Source of the DNA: Hippophae tibetana
Lineage: Eukaryota; Streptophyta; Magnoliopsida; Rosales; Elaeagnaceae
NCBI GenBank assembly: GCA_037013495.1
Contig: CM072810.1
Span: forward strand, 104,188,898 to 104,252,897
DNA length: 64,000 nucleotides
Direction of reading: 5' to 3'
Below the pieces are notes generated by a model. The model did not search any database. It had not been told where the DNA came from and saw nothing but the letters and a program-made list of their open reading frames with translations. Numbering within the stretch: the first letter of the stretch is position 1; each line of letters starts with the position of its first letter. Below, piece after piece: positions 24,948-36,800 of the stretch. The translations under genes were made by a program, and so were the position numbers.

Positions 24948-25182
24948 TGTGAAGAGTATAGAGAGATAAGAAAAAGAATGATTTAATGTTGTATTGATGT
25001 GTTTGAGAATGTACATAGAGAACTCTATTTATAGAGTTGTAACAAGTGTAGTACAAGTAAAATAATAAGTATAATACAAATGAAATAGTAAATGTAGTAC
25101 AAGTGAAATAGTGAAAGTATAGTACAAGTGTAATAATACAAGTGAAGTATAAGTGAATTACAATATCAAATATAACTTATCA
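24948..25182 (-). repeat. 5' LTR of inner Copia (235 bp)
   Basis: TG...CA bounded, with the same TATA palindrome as the other LTR (TATAAATA on minus, 25026-25033). It has fewer and more diverged copies of the GTAGTACAAGTGAAATAG minisatellite. It differs from the 3' LTR by scattered substitutions and small indels, so the insertion is not recent. Confidence 0.93.
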
Positions 25183-25234
25183 ATGTTTTAGCTGATTAAA
25201 TTACAAATCATTTTAATTAGCATTTTCTCAAGGA

Positions 25235-25490
25235 TGTTAGATTAGTGTTGAGCTATTAGCTATACTAATTAAATTCTACGTACCCATGTGCTACTCTAAC
25301 ATAATTGTCGATGTGGTAATCTATCATGATGTACCTGTGTTACTCTAACATAATTGTCTATGTGGTAATCTATCATGATGTACCTGTGTGTATCGATCTG
25401 ATATATATAAAGCAGTGCACCTCAATTAATTGAATAAATCAGAGAAGTATTAGGTTTCATTCTCCATTTCTTCTTCTTTTAATGTTTTAT
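25235..25490 (+). repeat. Right LTR of the outer Copia element
   Basis: Starts TGTTAGATTAGTGTTGAGC and matches the left LTR. It carries a local tandem duplication of about 50 bp: TACTCTAACATAATTGTC through CTATCATGATGTACCTGTG occurs twice between 25290 and 25392. The end is approximate. Confidence 0.75.
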
Positions 25491-26377
25491 AATTTAACAC
25501 TTTAACCAATTCAAATTAGAATTAATCTTAATCGACATAGAAGGTTTTTACAGAAATCAATTTCATTAAGTATTAATCTGAACTAATCTAAAATCAATAT
25601 TTTTTTAGTGCCAGTTAAAGTCCAAAGCTGTAACTCATATATTATTATATTAAATTATTAATTACCATAATATATATAACAATATAATATATACATACTA
25701 AATTGAAGTATTTTTAACAAAATTTAATCTTTATAAACATAATTACAATTAAAATAATCATAAAAATAAAAAATATGATTAGAGAATTATTAAATTAATC
25801 TAAATATTTTGATTTTATATTATTTTTCATGATACATGATTCTCATATATAATATTTAAATATAACGTATTATAAAATAAAAACATATATTTATTTTAAA
25901 AATAATAATATTAATTTTGTCATTTTCAAATTACAATAGACTATAACATATTTTAATATGAATTCAAACTTAATCAAAACTAATTATATATATAACTTCA
26001 AAATTGAATTGATTTTTCGAATTCGATAAAATTTTATAATTAAAATAAATTAATCCAATTATTTAATAAATATTGAAAAACATTTATATGTTGTAGTAAC
26101 TACCCCATAATTTGGGATTAGAACCTTCCACAAAAGAAATAGTAACAATGACAAAGACATAGCACCAAGAGTGAAGTGTTTTTCTTGAATGATTAACATG
26201 ATCAAAGGGAATGTCAAAAACCAAAAAAAAGAAGGAAAAGGAGTGGGAATAGTAATATGCAAGTGACCCTTTTGCAAGCAAGCCCACGAGGAAGGCTTTT
26301 AAACTCTTCTCATATTTAATTCCTTTCTAAACACCTTTCACCTACCTTCAACTCAAGCTAGCTACTTCCTTGACTTA
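25491..26377. other. AT-rich spacer upstream of the 64-aa gene
   Basis: Nothing codes here. From about 26280 the sequence becomes pyrimidine-rich (leader-like, CCTTTCACCTACCTTCAAC), consistent with the 5' UTR of the small downstream gene. Confidence 0.55.
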
Positions 26378-28696
26378 ATGGGCTGGCTTCAGTCTCTCAT
26401 TGTTTCTCCATTGAAGAAGCTCTGGGTTCGTCTCCACTCTACACATAAAAAACGTAATTTCCAATGCCTTCTCTTATCTCCTTAATTTCAACATTTCTCT
26501 CCTTTGTTACAATTGTATTTTTATGTACATTATTTGTTTACATGATTCTCTGTTACAAATCATACTTAATTAATTAACTGATCGTCATCATCTCATAGCT
26601 AATGCAGCTATGTGTATACTTAATTACCTTTAAGTTTTATTTTCATTTTATTTATGGAATTACATCTTTAACTCATTTGTTAAAAAAACAAATTTTATTT
26701 TTCTCCAAATTAATGTGATTTTTAAATTCTGGATAATAAAAAATTATATGTTTAAATAATAAATTTCAGTGCACTTGCGTCCTTTACATTTTTTTATATA
26801 ATTCAAATTCACATATTTATTATACAGCTTGAATTTTATAATTTTTATATGTTTAAATTAGTTTCTTGTTATCGAGATGCAAATTTCTTGATAAGAAGTA
26901 GATGGAAGAATTTAGAATAACATAAAGAGTAGAAAAAATAATACAAATATAAGCTAACATGTCCACCCATAATTCTTACATATTTAATTTAATTTTTTTT
27001 ATAGTAAAAGCAATATTAATACAAGAATTACTCAATAATAAAATTCATATAGCCATGAACATATTTTATAGATTTTAAATTATTATTAATATTACTGTTT
27101 TTTATTTTAATAATAATGTTACTAAAATATAATTAAAGGTAAGGTTAAAAAATCATTTTACATACTTTTGTTACTGTATTAACAAAAATATTTTTGCTTA
27201 AAAAATATACTATAAAACAAATAAAAGAGCAAGTTTACAAGTGTGAGTCACATGGTCATCATCTTTTTATGTATTTTTTTTTCTACAAACATGAAAGGAA
27301 AAATTATATCAAATAAATAACATTTTATTTATAGATATTTATATTTAAAAAAATAATAATTAAAACAAGTTATCAACATGATCAAATTATGGGCCACCCA
27401 ATTTATGATATCTTCTTTTATATATTTGTTTTAATTTTATAAATAAATATCAAACAAAATAACTCTAAATAAATAAAATTCCATTTAAGAGACAAAGTAA
27501 TTATCTTTTTTATAAGATGAAATAGAAGGGAAGATAATAATATAAATAATAACTAATATTTTTTAAAAAAACTAACGCTATTAAAATAATTTTTATTGTT
27601 AGGTAACTGAACCAATCACTAATTATATTTAAAAATAAATTAATTAACTGTATATCTCGATAGAATATATTTCTTAAAATTCCTTCAATTATAATGCATA
27701 AATATTAAACTTGAAAACACTTTTTATACCAATAATTAGTTCATACAATCACTCACAAGCTGCAAATATTTATTACATAACATCTACCTAACCTTAACAT
27801 TTACACAAAAGATACATTGAATTTAACAAAAGATATCAACCACATATCTTGATAGGTCGTATTTCTTGATGTCGATACATCAAACAAATACCATGTTTCT
27901 TTATGCTTTTGTTAGTAGTAATTTTAGTAGGAAACACGTTAATAGAGGCACAAAATGTGTTTTTTAACATAAAAGATGTTATGTTAATTTTCAATATTTG
28001 CTGATAAATAAAAACATACCACGTTGTATTACTTGATTTAATATGTTATTCTCAGCCTTTTAGCTTATATACTAGCATAAAAAGTTCAATTACTTTTGTA
28101 TATAGATTATTTTAGATAAATAATATTTGATACAAAGTTTAACATTGGATTTAAAATTATGAGATGGATTTTATAGTAAAATAATCACAGGAGTCATATC
28201 TGATATAATCAATTATATCTAATCATTTTTAATTTTGGGTGAGTGCACGAGCTCTCAAAATTTTATAAAATGAGTGTTTTAGTTTTGTTTCTTTTAATTT
28301 GAACGTTTCAATAGTATAATTTTAGAAAAATATACACTTTAATCATAAAACTCAAATTTATAGAAATTATGTGTACTCTTTTTTGAACTAAAATGTAAAT
28401 TTTTGAAATTCACGATATTAAAGTATTTTAATTAAAAAATAACTGAATAATACGTTTATTTGATTAAAACTATATGACGTTGGTACTCTTCTCCCTCAAA
28501 TTTTTGACATATCACAAAAATTTATGATAGATATATTTTCCATATATTATTTTCATGAAGTTTATATAATTTTTCAGGAACGGGGTTATATATATTGTAC
28601 AAGGATGTGAAATCCTGTCAATGCGAAGATGTTCAAACTCTTTGGTCTATTTTGGTGGAGTCAGGTGCAGCTTCTCAGCAAAAAATATCATCATGA
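26378..28696 (+). CDS. Small conserved-type plant protein, 64 aa, split by a 2.1-kb intron
   Basis: Exon 1 (26378-26453) encodes MGWLQSLIVSPLKKLWVRLH and then STHKK, ending AAAC|GTAATTT. Exon 2 (28578-28696) follows TTTTTCAG and encodes TGLYILYKDVKSCQCEDVQT, then LWSILVESGAASQQKISS and a TGA. The split arginine codon (C|GA) keeps phase. The protein is basic at the N-terminus, with a Trp/Leu/Lys-rich amphipathic stretch and no signal peptide. The second half has a CxC pair and a Leu/Trp helix. I recognise the YILYxDVKSCxxEDV/LWSILVE pattern as a short uncharacterised plant protein family, from memory and without a search. Function is unknown. Support is splice-phase agreement and the protein-like pattern. 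Confidence 0.72.
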
Positions 28697-29683
28697 GTTA
28701 TCAAAGTCTTCCATTAATTTCATCTCCCTTGTACTTAAAGCGTTTCAAAAAAAAAATTGAGCGTATAATATTTTACCTCCTTTGTAGATGGTTTTGCAGT
28801 TATAAATAACTCTCCGCCTTGGTTTGCCTATTCTCTTTTACTACTTTTTTTTAGCAGCTTGTTGAATTTACGATTTATTAACTTAAGGTTTGGTAGTTTG
28901 GAGTACCCAAATCATCCCAATTCTTAAATGGGACTTTTCAGTATCCTAATCTATCTTAAAAGATACTACTTATTTAGATATTTTAAATTCCTAGGTTAAA
29001 AATTGTGATAATTTAGAATAATATAATAAAAATTTTAAATATTATCGAAACTTAAACTTAAAATCTGTTGAATATGTAAACCGATTTTAAATTTTAAATC
29101 TCTTAATTTAAAATTTGTTCACATAAACTAATTTAATATCCTCATTTGGGGTTTGATGAACACTTTTTTCTCATTTTTTTTAATGGTATCTTATATGAAT
29201 AATAGAATTCATTTTAGTGTGTTTAATCAATCACAAAAACTGTTTTTCTTTTAACGGTTCTCGAATTGTGTTACCTGGTTTCAAAGGTTTTAAACAAATA
29301 ATAACAACTGATAATTTTATTTTATATTGATGTTATTATGTTTGTTATTAAATATGTAATAGATGTACGACTTAATAAGTACAGTTATCTCGTTAGAATA
29401 AATTGAGGATATAAAACTAATTCAATAAAAGGATTGTGTCCAATAAATTTGAAAAAACACACCAACCCAGTCGACAACAGTATCTCGTCATCAAATAACG
29501 AAGTTTTAGATATTAAGACTCAATAAAGTTATGATGTTTCGATGATCAAGGTCGTCATCCATAAACGACTTATATATAAATATTGTATATAAATATTCTC
29601 CCCTTGTTTGTAAATGATTGTAACTAACGATCTAAATTAATTTGTACTATCCAAATCGTCAATACGTATCCCGCTATGTACGT

Positions 29684-29727
<44 letters not shown>

Positions 29728-30600
29728 CCTTAAATGAAGAGAATACAAGATATATTCAGTTAATACAATTTTTTATTTCTCATTAAAAATCACTAAAGTT
29801 ATATATTAAATTCTCTCCAAACAATTAATTAACTATGAAATCCAAATGTGTAAATTTTATAATAATGAAAATTATTTGTAGATAATACACCTAACGAACA
29901 CTCAAAAATTCAATAAAAAATGAAACACTCAAAAACAAAAAAATATGTACTTTTATAAGAGGAGATTTTCAACAATAATGTGTGAGTGAGTGAGCAAAAT
30001 AATATCATAATCTAATTCACAAATACAGTTAAAATTTATACTGAAATAGTGATGAAATATTTTGGTAAATTAGCTTTTTAGACGGATGTACAATCTGTTA
30101 CGTTGAAAAATGATTCTCTCAATGCAATTTGTTTTATTCAATCTTCAATTAAAGTCTAATTATACTAAACTCTATTTGATTTTAAAAAAAATTAACTAAA
30201 AATTATATCCAATTGGATTTAATTGTGGGAGATGCAAATCTTACTACATATAGTTTTACAATTTTGGTAAGACTTCCTTCCTTCCTTCCTTATTTATTTA
30301 TTTTTTTGGGAAAATTTTCATGGTTGTCCAGAATTTGTAAATCAAGTTTTCTCCTAAATAACTTATTATTTAATCTAATACTATTTGATGAATGAAATTT
30401 ACTTGTTTCAGAAGATTTTTTATAAAATAAATAAGCGTGGATGCTTATAAAATTCAGAGGATGAATATAGTCTATGATCTATATACAAACCCAGCACAAA
30501 AACTTGAGCCTGGCCCAAGATAATCTGGACCCCTGTCCAACTTGGCACATGAAAATGACGTGGCACCGTGACCCACCACCCGGCACCCAGAAACCTAGTA
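28697..30600. other. AT-rich spacer between the 64-aa gene and DRD1
   Basis: No gene is supported. It contains a (TA)n run at about 29688-29725. A less AT-biased stretch at 29340-29680 has no recognisable coding content and could be a decayed mobile element. Confidence 0.6.
29688..29725. repeat. (TA)n microsatellite
   Basis: About 18 or 19 consecutive TA units, followed by CCCC. Confidence 0.9.
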
Positions 30601-30800
30601 GATCAGTGACCTTCTAGCTTATGCCATTCAATTACATTGATTCGGCTTAGGCTTTACATTCTGAGTCTGTATGTGGATTTTATTCAATAATTTGACTTCA
30701 TTGCTCCATAGTAGAAGTTTCTCAAGCACATTTTCTAAGTTTCGTACTTTCTTTTCCCTTTGTTTTGGTCACTGTATGTCTCTTCACTCGTGGGTCAACC
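30540..30800 (+). promoter_or_regulatory. Promoter and leader region of the DRD1 gene
   Basis: TGACGTGGCA at 30556-30565 is a bZIP-type ACGT element in a GC-richer block (30480-30615) directly upstream of the inferred leader. An ATG at 30671 opens a reading frame that overlaps the main ATG at 30801 in another frame, so either transcription starts downstream of it or an upstream ORF exists. No clear TATA box was seen. Confidence 0.4.
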
Positions 30801-33800
30801 ATGGAGCCAGCTGTGGATCAATTGCGAAACTATTGCACCATTTCCGATGGTTTACTCTCTCACTACTCTCTTCGTCTCTGAACATTTACTTCTATGAGTA
30901 TTATGCCTTGAATTTTTTTTATATCAATTTTCTGAGATTCTTTCAAGCGCATTTCGTAATTTTTGCTTTTGGTTCCGTATGGTTTGTTGATTACAATAAT
31001 ATTTTGGCTTGAGAAATGTAAGTTATTATGGATATGGATTTATTCTCTTCAGCTGTTATAATAATTGTGTGTGACATTTGGAATTTTACGCTATCACCAA
31101 TATGAAACCTTGAAACACTCATAAGCTATTATGGATTTTCTCTCTTAAGTATTTTATTTATCCACTTTTGGTTCTATGGTTAAGTCGCAATTCTCTCCTT
31201 TGGACAATCTTAAAGTTTTGTTGGTATGTTGACACTTACTGTAGATTAGTTGCATGGTTCACTGGATAGGTCGAACATATGCGGATTTGTTCTGGTGATG
31301 CTTGTAGGGTTTGTTAAGTATAATGGGGCTATGCATAATCCATAATTTAGCAATCAAAGGGTTCCTGTGGCTGGTATTATGTTGCTGAATGATATAAACA
31401 ATTTGACTTTCAAATTACCCTTACTCAAAGATATAAAGACTAAATAACTTATAGACATGTCTTTATAAGGTTTTGCTTTTCTATCTTGTTCTGTTTGGAA
31501 AGATTTCCTTGTCATGTGTTTGCTCATTTTACTGTTTTTTTTTTTAATTTTGCTCCTCATTATTGATAATGGTAAGTTATTTTCTTTCATATTCAAAAAA
31601 GGAGAAATAGAAGCCTTACCTCTCATTCAAGTTGGTTATATGAGGACTTGGGTTACAACCAAAAAGTTGACATTTATGAGGAGTAAGTTAGACCCTTATT
31701 AACCCATAAATCACCAAGTCTATCCAATAAGCCAATATTTGACTTTTGCTTGTACATATCCAATAATATACCCTTCAAACTAAGCAACACATGATTCAAG
31801 TCCCTTTCAAATGCGTTATCTTTGTGCTCATATTGTGCCTCAACTCCTTCCTTAGATGAAAATATCCACCTTCTTTTCGCTCACATTAAGCCTAGGGACT
31901 TACATAGAACACCAAGCCAAGAGCTCAAGTTGAGCATTGGGTTCACACATACAGAGGTATACAACCTTCGTTGGGAGATTCACTTAGTTACACACAATGT
32001 TTAAATTTGGGACCAACTCTGATATCATTTGTAGGGGCTTGGTATTTCAACCAAAAATGTTTAACCTTTTATGTGAATAATCAAACCCATATTAATCCAT
32101 AAATCACGTAAGTCTAGCCAATATGAGACACAGTTCATAGATACATTAACAAGTTCTATTTACAAGGAGGGCTTTGACACTTGCTGCAGAAATCAGTAGT
32201 TTTGGAATGATATATTAGAAATAGGAACAGCCCTGAAGTGAACTTTATAGGAAAAAAAGAGAATCAATATAAAAGGTATCAAAGAATCATGATCTTGTCA
32301 ATTTTCAATCATTTTTTAGCCTTGTATTATGTCATCATTGATGTTTAAATACTAACTATTTTCATTTTATTTTATCTTAGTGAAGCAGGAAGTACTTCTA
32401 ATTTCCCTGACTCATGCACCCTCTTCTTTCTGTTAATATGTTTTGATGTACTCCAACACACTTGATTTTTTCTCACCTTTTGATTTGCTGAATTATTAAT
32501 TTCTATTAACATATTTTAATGAACATATTTCTCTTAGCAGGGAATATGTTTTGATTGTTTTACTGTTAATGAACTTGCCAATTTTCATTTTAATATCAGG
32601 GGTTCGTTCCAGTGAGTGTAAAAGAATTAAGTTATCCTCTGATGGGGAAAATGGTGATACCGTTGCCTTAGGATCAATTATGCATGATGATAACGTGCTG
32701 AAGAAACCAAAAACTACTCCAAACGTTGTTGACTTTTCTGATCCATCTGCTGTATCTAACATGCTGCAAAGTCTAGACTATAGAAAATATGGAAGTGTTA
32801 CAGAAGACATTGAGGCTCTTCATGCTCTCAAGATGCAAATTTTGGGCCCTTATTTTGATAAGTATCCAACTCTTAAGAATGTATTCTTGGATGTAGAATA
32901 CAACCAGACTAAAAATGCTGCAGCATTGGTAGATAAGCAGACTGACTTGATTGCAGACAAGACCTCAACGAAATCACCTGTTGTAATCATTGATTCAGAC
33001 GACGAAGACATGAGGGATACAAGGCCATCTTATCCCTTTCAGAATATCGTCTTGAATTGCCCACCTGGACAATTTTTCATGAGGGACATACCAGTAAGTT
33101 TTCATTGCAATTGCCTTATGCTAAGATGCAGGATATGTTTTGATAACTGAAAAAAATTATATTGTTTATTGTGTATGGAGAAATACCTCTTAATAGTCTC
33201 TTCTGTGATATTTTAGATGGTTTCCCACAACAGTAGTTTTGCTTACAAAAGTGAAGCTGGTTCAGTGATAATGCTGATACCCTCAGTATCTCAAACCAAA
33301 ATTTTTTATGTTAGCATGTTGTATTGAACATGATTTTCTATTTTTTTTAAGGAAAAGTCTATTTATCACAAGTTTGTGATAAATTACAACTGATATGCGC
33401 TCAGTGTTATTGGTAATTACAGTCAGGTTCATGTAACCGTATCCAATGAAAAATTGTCATGTCAGTTATGATTATAATATAGTTGTGATACATAGAAGTG
33501 TTCTTTTTTTTTATGCCAATTAATAGGAGCTACTCTTCCTTCAGAGCTGTATAATTCTCATGTTTAACATTTGCTCTAACTGAACTGTGTGTGTGCATCT
33601 TGATGTAGTTCACATATTACACCACTCTAAAGTTTCCTTTTGATATTCAAAATTTTACTTGAGCAATCTATTTTTCTTCTTTCCTTTTCCATTCCACAAA
33701 TATGGCACAAAACCTATTTTACCTTATAAGATTATCCTCTTTGCAATTCCTTGCATATATTTCATTTATTCTAGATCGGATAGTTTCATTTTAATTAACT

Positions 33801-36800
33801 GGTATTGCTGTACAACCAAACGCTAATTAATACCATGTGAGAAGTTGTATTATTTTTGATCACTTGACTTTACATTTATTGCTTTCGAAACTCCATAACT
33901 TAATATATTTTGTTACCTCAATATGATACTTATTGCTACATTAAGATTGGGAAAATTACCATGCACAGGTCAAGGGTCTTGCAGATAGCAGAGCTCGTTT
34001 AGAATATGCAAGACCTTCTAGTGAAATTGATGTCATTAAAGATAAAGGACTTTATGTTGGTGTAGATGATGAATGTGATGCTGAGAGTGACATTGAGGAT
34101 GACGGTTTAGATGATATTTGGAAGGAAATGTCATTTGCATTAGAAACGTCCAAGGTAACATGCATCGATTGCAATGTGATCAAGGCTTTCTTTCCTTGTC
34201 GTACTTTTTTTGTTATATATCTTAAAGTGGGAGGAGTCCTTTATTCTTTTTTTTTTCTTTCCTTTTTTCTATTGTTTGTCTTTTCCTTTTTATAAACTTT
34301 GTCAAGTATACCTTCATATATGTATTTGCTTACTGGTCTTTTAAATGTTTGGGAAAGAACTTTTGGACCTTTTGGTATTTCTCAATTAGATGTTGACAGC
34401 TAAGAACAATCAGTTTTAGGTTTTGGAAAATAATTATCATTTGCTAGGACTGCTTAAATAATTATCATTTTCAAAATGTCTATAAAGAGAGACATTTTGA
34501 AAGTATAGTATCGTTAGCAGAAGGGTTGTATTAGCTTGTATTTGACTGTGCAAATTACTCAGAAGATATGAGACCACTGTATCTATTTCAAATTATGAAA
34601 ACTTATAAAATCAAAATAATTCTGAAGAATAATTTCTCTCTTTTTTTTTTTCACTCAATCTAAAAGGAAGCTAATTAAGGAAGAATTAAAAGCATTCACT
34701 TATATTAGGGTTCTAATTTTGTTGGGGCATTCCTAAACTACTTGGTCATCTACTATACATAGCAGATATAATGTGTATTTGTTCACTACATGCTGCTACT
34801 TCCAGGATGTTGCCCCAAATCCTTCTCCTGAAGAACAAACGAGAGAAGGTCTAGAGGACTGTGATCATTCTTTTATTTTAAAGGATGATATTGGTTATGT
34901 TTGCCGCATTTGTGGCGTTGTCGACAGAGCCATTGACACCATATTTGAGTTTCAGTTTGGCAAGGTGAGATTTCTTTTTCTACTTTCATATTTTCCATAT
35001 TGCTTGTCGTTCATGTTGACTGGAGGTCTACAAACTGGGAATATCATTCCAAATTACAGAATCTTGTCCAGTAACAAGAATTTAGTACTTTTTTTTTCAA
35101 CCTTTATGAGATACTTATAATTTAGGGATAAATACCTTAGGGATCTCTTTTCTTTGAATAAAAGTCTTATTTAGTCATCTAAATTAAGAAGAGCTCATTA
35201 GTCTTTTTACTTATAAAAAAATGTGCTAAATAACCCTTTTACTTATAAAAAGGATGCAACACAAGGATTTTTATTAATATTAATCAATATTTTATTAATA
35301 AATTGTTTTAAAGAAATAATGTTGATGGTATTATTGAACAGTGAAATGATGGGATACCCCTGATAATTTTCTTTTTTAAAATAATTTTAAAATTATTAAA
35401 TTTCTTTTTTTAGCACCTTACTAAATGATACATTCTCTAACTTAAGAGATTAAATGACACTTTTTGTATTAGTAAAGGGATCAAATTGTCCAGTAACAAG
35501 AATTTAGTACTTTTTTTCAACCTTTATGAGATACTTATAATTTAGGGATAAATACCTTAGGGATCTCTTTTCTTTGAATAAAAGTCTTGTTTAGTCATCT
35601 AAATTAAGAAGATGCTTATTAGTCTTTTTACTTATAAAAAATGTGCTAAATAACCCTTTTACTTATAAAAAGGATGCAACACAAGGATTTTTATTAATAT
35701 TAATCAATATTTTATTGATAAATTGTTTTAAAGAAATAATGTTGATGGTATTATTGAACAGTGAAATGACGGGATACCCCTGATAATTTTCTTTTTTAAA
35801 ATAATTTTAAAATTATTAAATTTCTTTTTTTGGCACCTTTCTAAATGATACATTCTCTAACTTAAGAGATTAAATGACACTTTTTGTATTAGTAAAGGGA
35901 CCAAATTGGCCTTCCACCCTATGTACAAAATTGAGAAACAAAATTCTGAGACCTAAGTAACTCTGAGGGACAAACATTCTAGAAAAAAGAGAAAGGCTCT
36001 TTGGTGATTAAAGATGTAAACTTTGAAGCAGTTGATTTATTATTTATTTTTAAATTATGGATTTGGTACGAATATCATTTGTTACACCAACATTCCTGTT
36101 ATCCATTTGAAGTGTATATCTTGAGCATGTAATTTTAGGATCAGCATGAGAAAGTGAATGGCATTGTTTAGGGAGTAGATGATACCAGAAAGTAGAAACT
36201 AGAGCAGCAATATTTTTGAGCTTGTTGGTGTTGCTTTAACCTATTAATATCCACTGTCATGAACTATTGAATCAGGAGAAAGGGAAATTATTGTCTGTGC
36301 CTTTGCAGTGTAGGCATAGCATAAAGTTGCTGAATTTGGTGCTCTATTCTGCATTAGTGTTTACTTTACATCCTGACAAATGTTTCCTTTTAAGATGCAT
36401 AATTGTATTAGTGAATGCTAGCTTGTAAGTTTGTCCTAATGTTCTCTGCTGCAATTCATTTAAAAGTTTCAACATAAGTGGGACAGGGATGAAGGAAATT
36501 AAAAATAATAATAACAATAATGACAGAAAGATGGAAAAGATAGTCATCAGTAGAGGGGTCTGCTTAGTGTCATTTAGAGAGTCTTCATGTGTTTTTAGTT
36601 AAGCTTCTGTTTCTGTAAGTGAAATGTATGCGATTATATTTCCTTTTCTAATTTCAGGTCAAAAGAAGTACACGCACGTATGCATCCGAGTCTCGCAATG
36701 GAAAAGAGGTAGAGTCAACTGAGATTGGCTTAGTTAAGTTTTCCGAGGATGGTTGTGCAACTGAAATATATGCCCACCCTCGACATATGAAGCAAATGAA

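Larger units (their letters stand above)
20288..25182 (-). mobile_element. Inner Ty1/Copia retrotransposon with target-site duplication ATGTT
   Basis: A 4895-bp element lies on the minus strand, bounded by TG...CA LTRs and a perfect 5-bp target-site duplication (ATGTT at 20283-20287 and 25183-25187). The minus-strand order is 5' LTR, Met-tRNA primer-binding site, gag with zinc knuckles, protease, integrase, reverse transcriptase, RNase H, polypurine tract, 3' LTR, which is canonical Copia. The coding region carries several stops, so it is non-autonomous now. It is inserted in the RNase H region of the older plus-strand Copia. Confidence 0.95.
18807..25490 (+). mobile_element. Outer Ty1/Copia element, decayed and internally deleted, interrupted by a younger Copia
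   Basis: Two direct-oriented LTRs, both starting TGTTANANTAGTGTT, flank a plus-strand internal region. That region retains only degenerate reverse transcriptase and RNase H segments; gag, protease and integrase are absent, so it is an internally deleted copy. A minus-strand Copia (20288-25182) is inserted in its RNase H region. The outer 3' boundary near 25490 is approximate because no clean terminal CA with a matching target duplication could be fixed. Confidence 0.8.
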
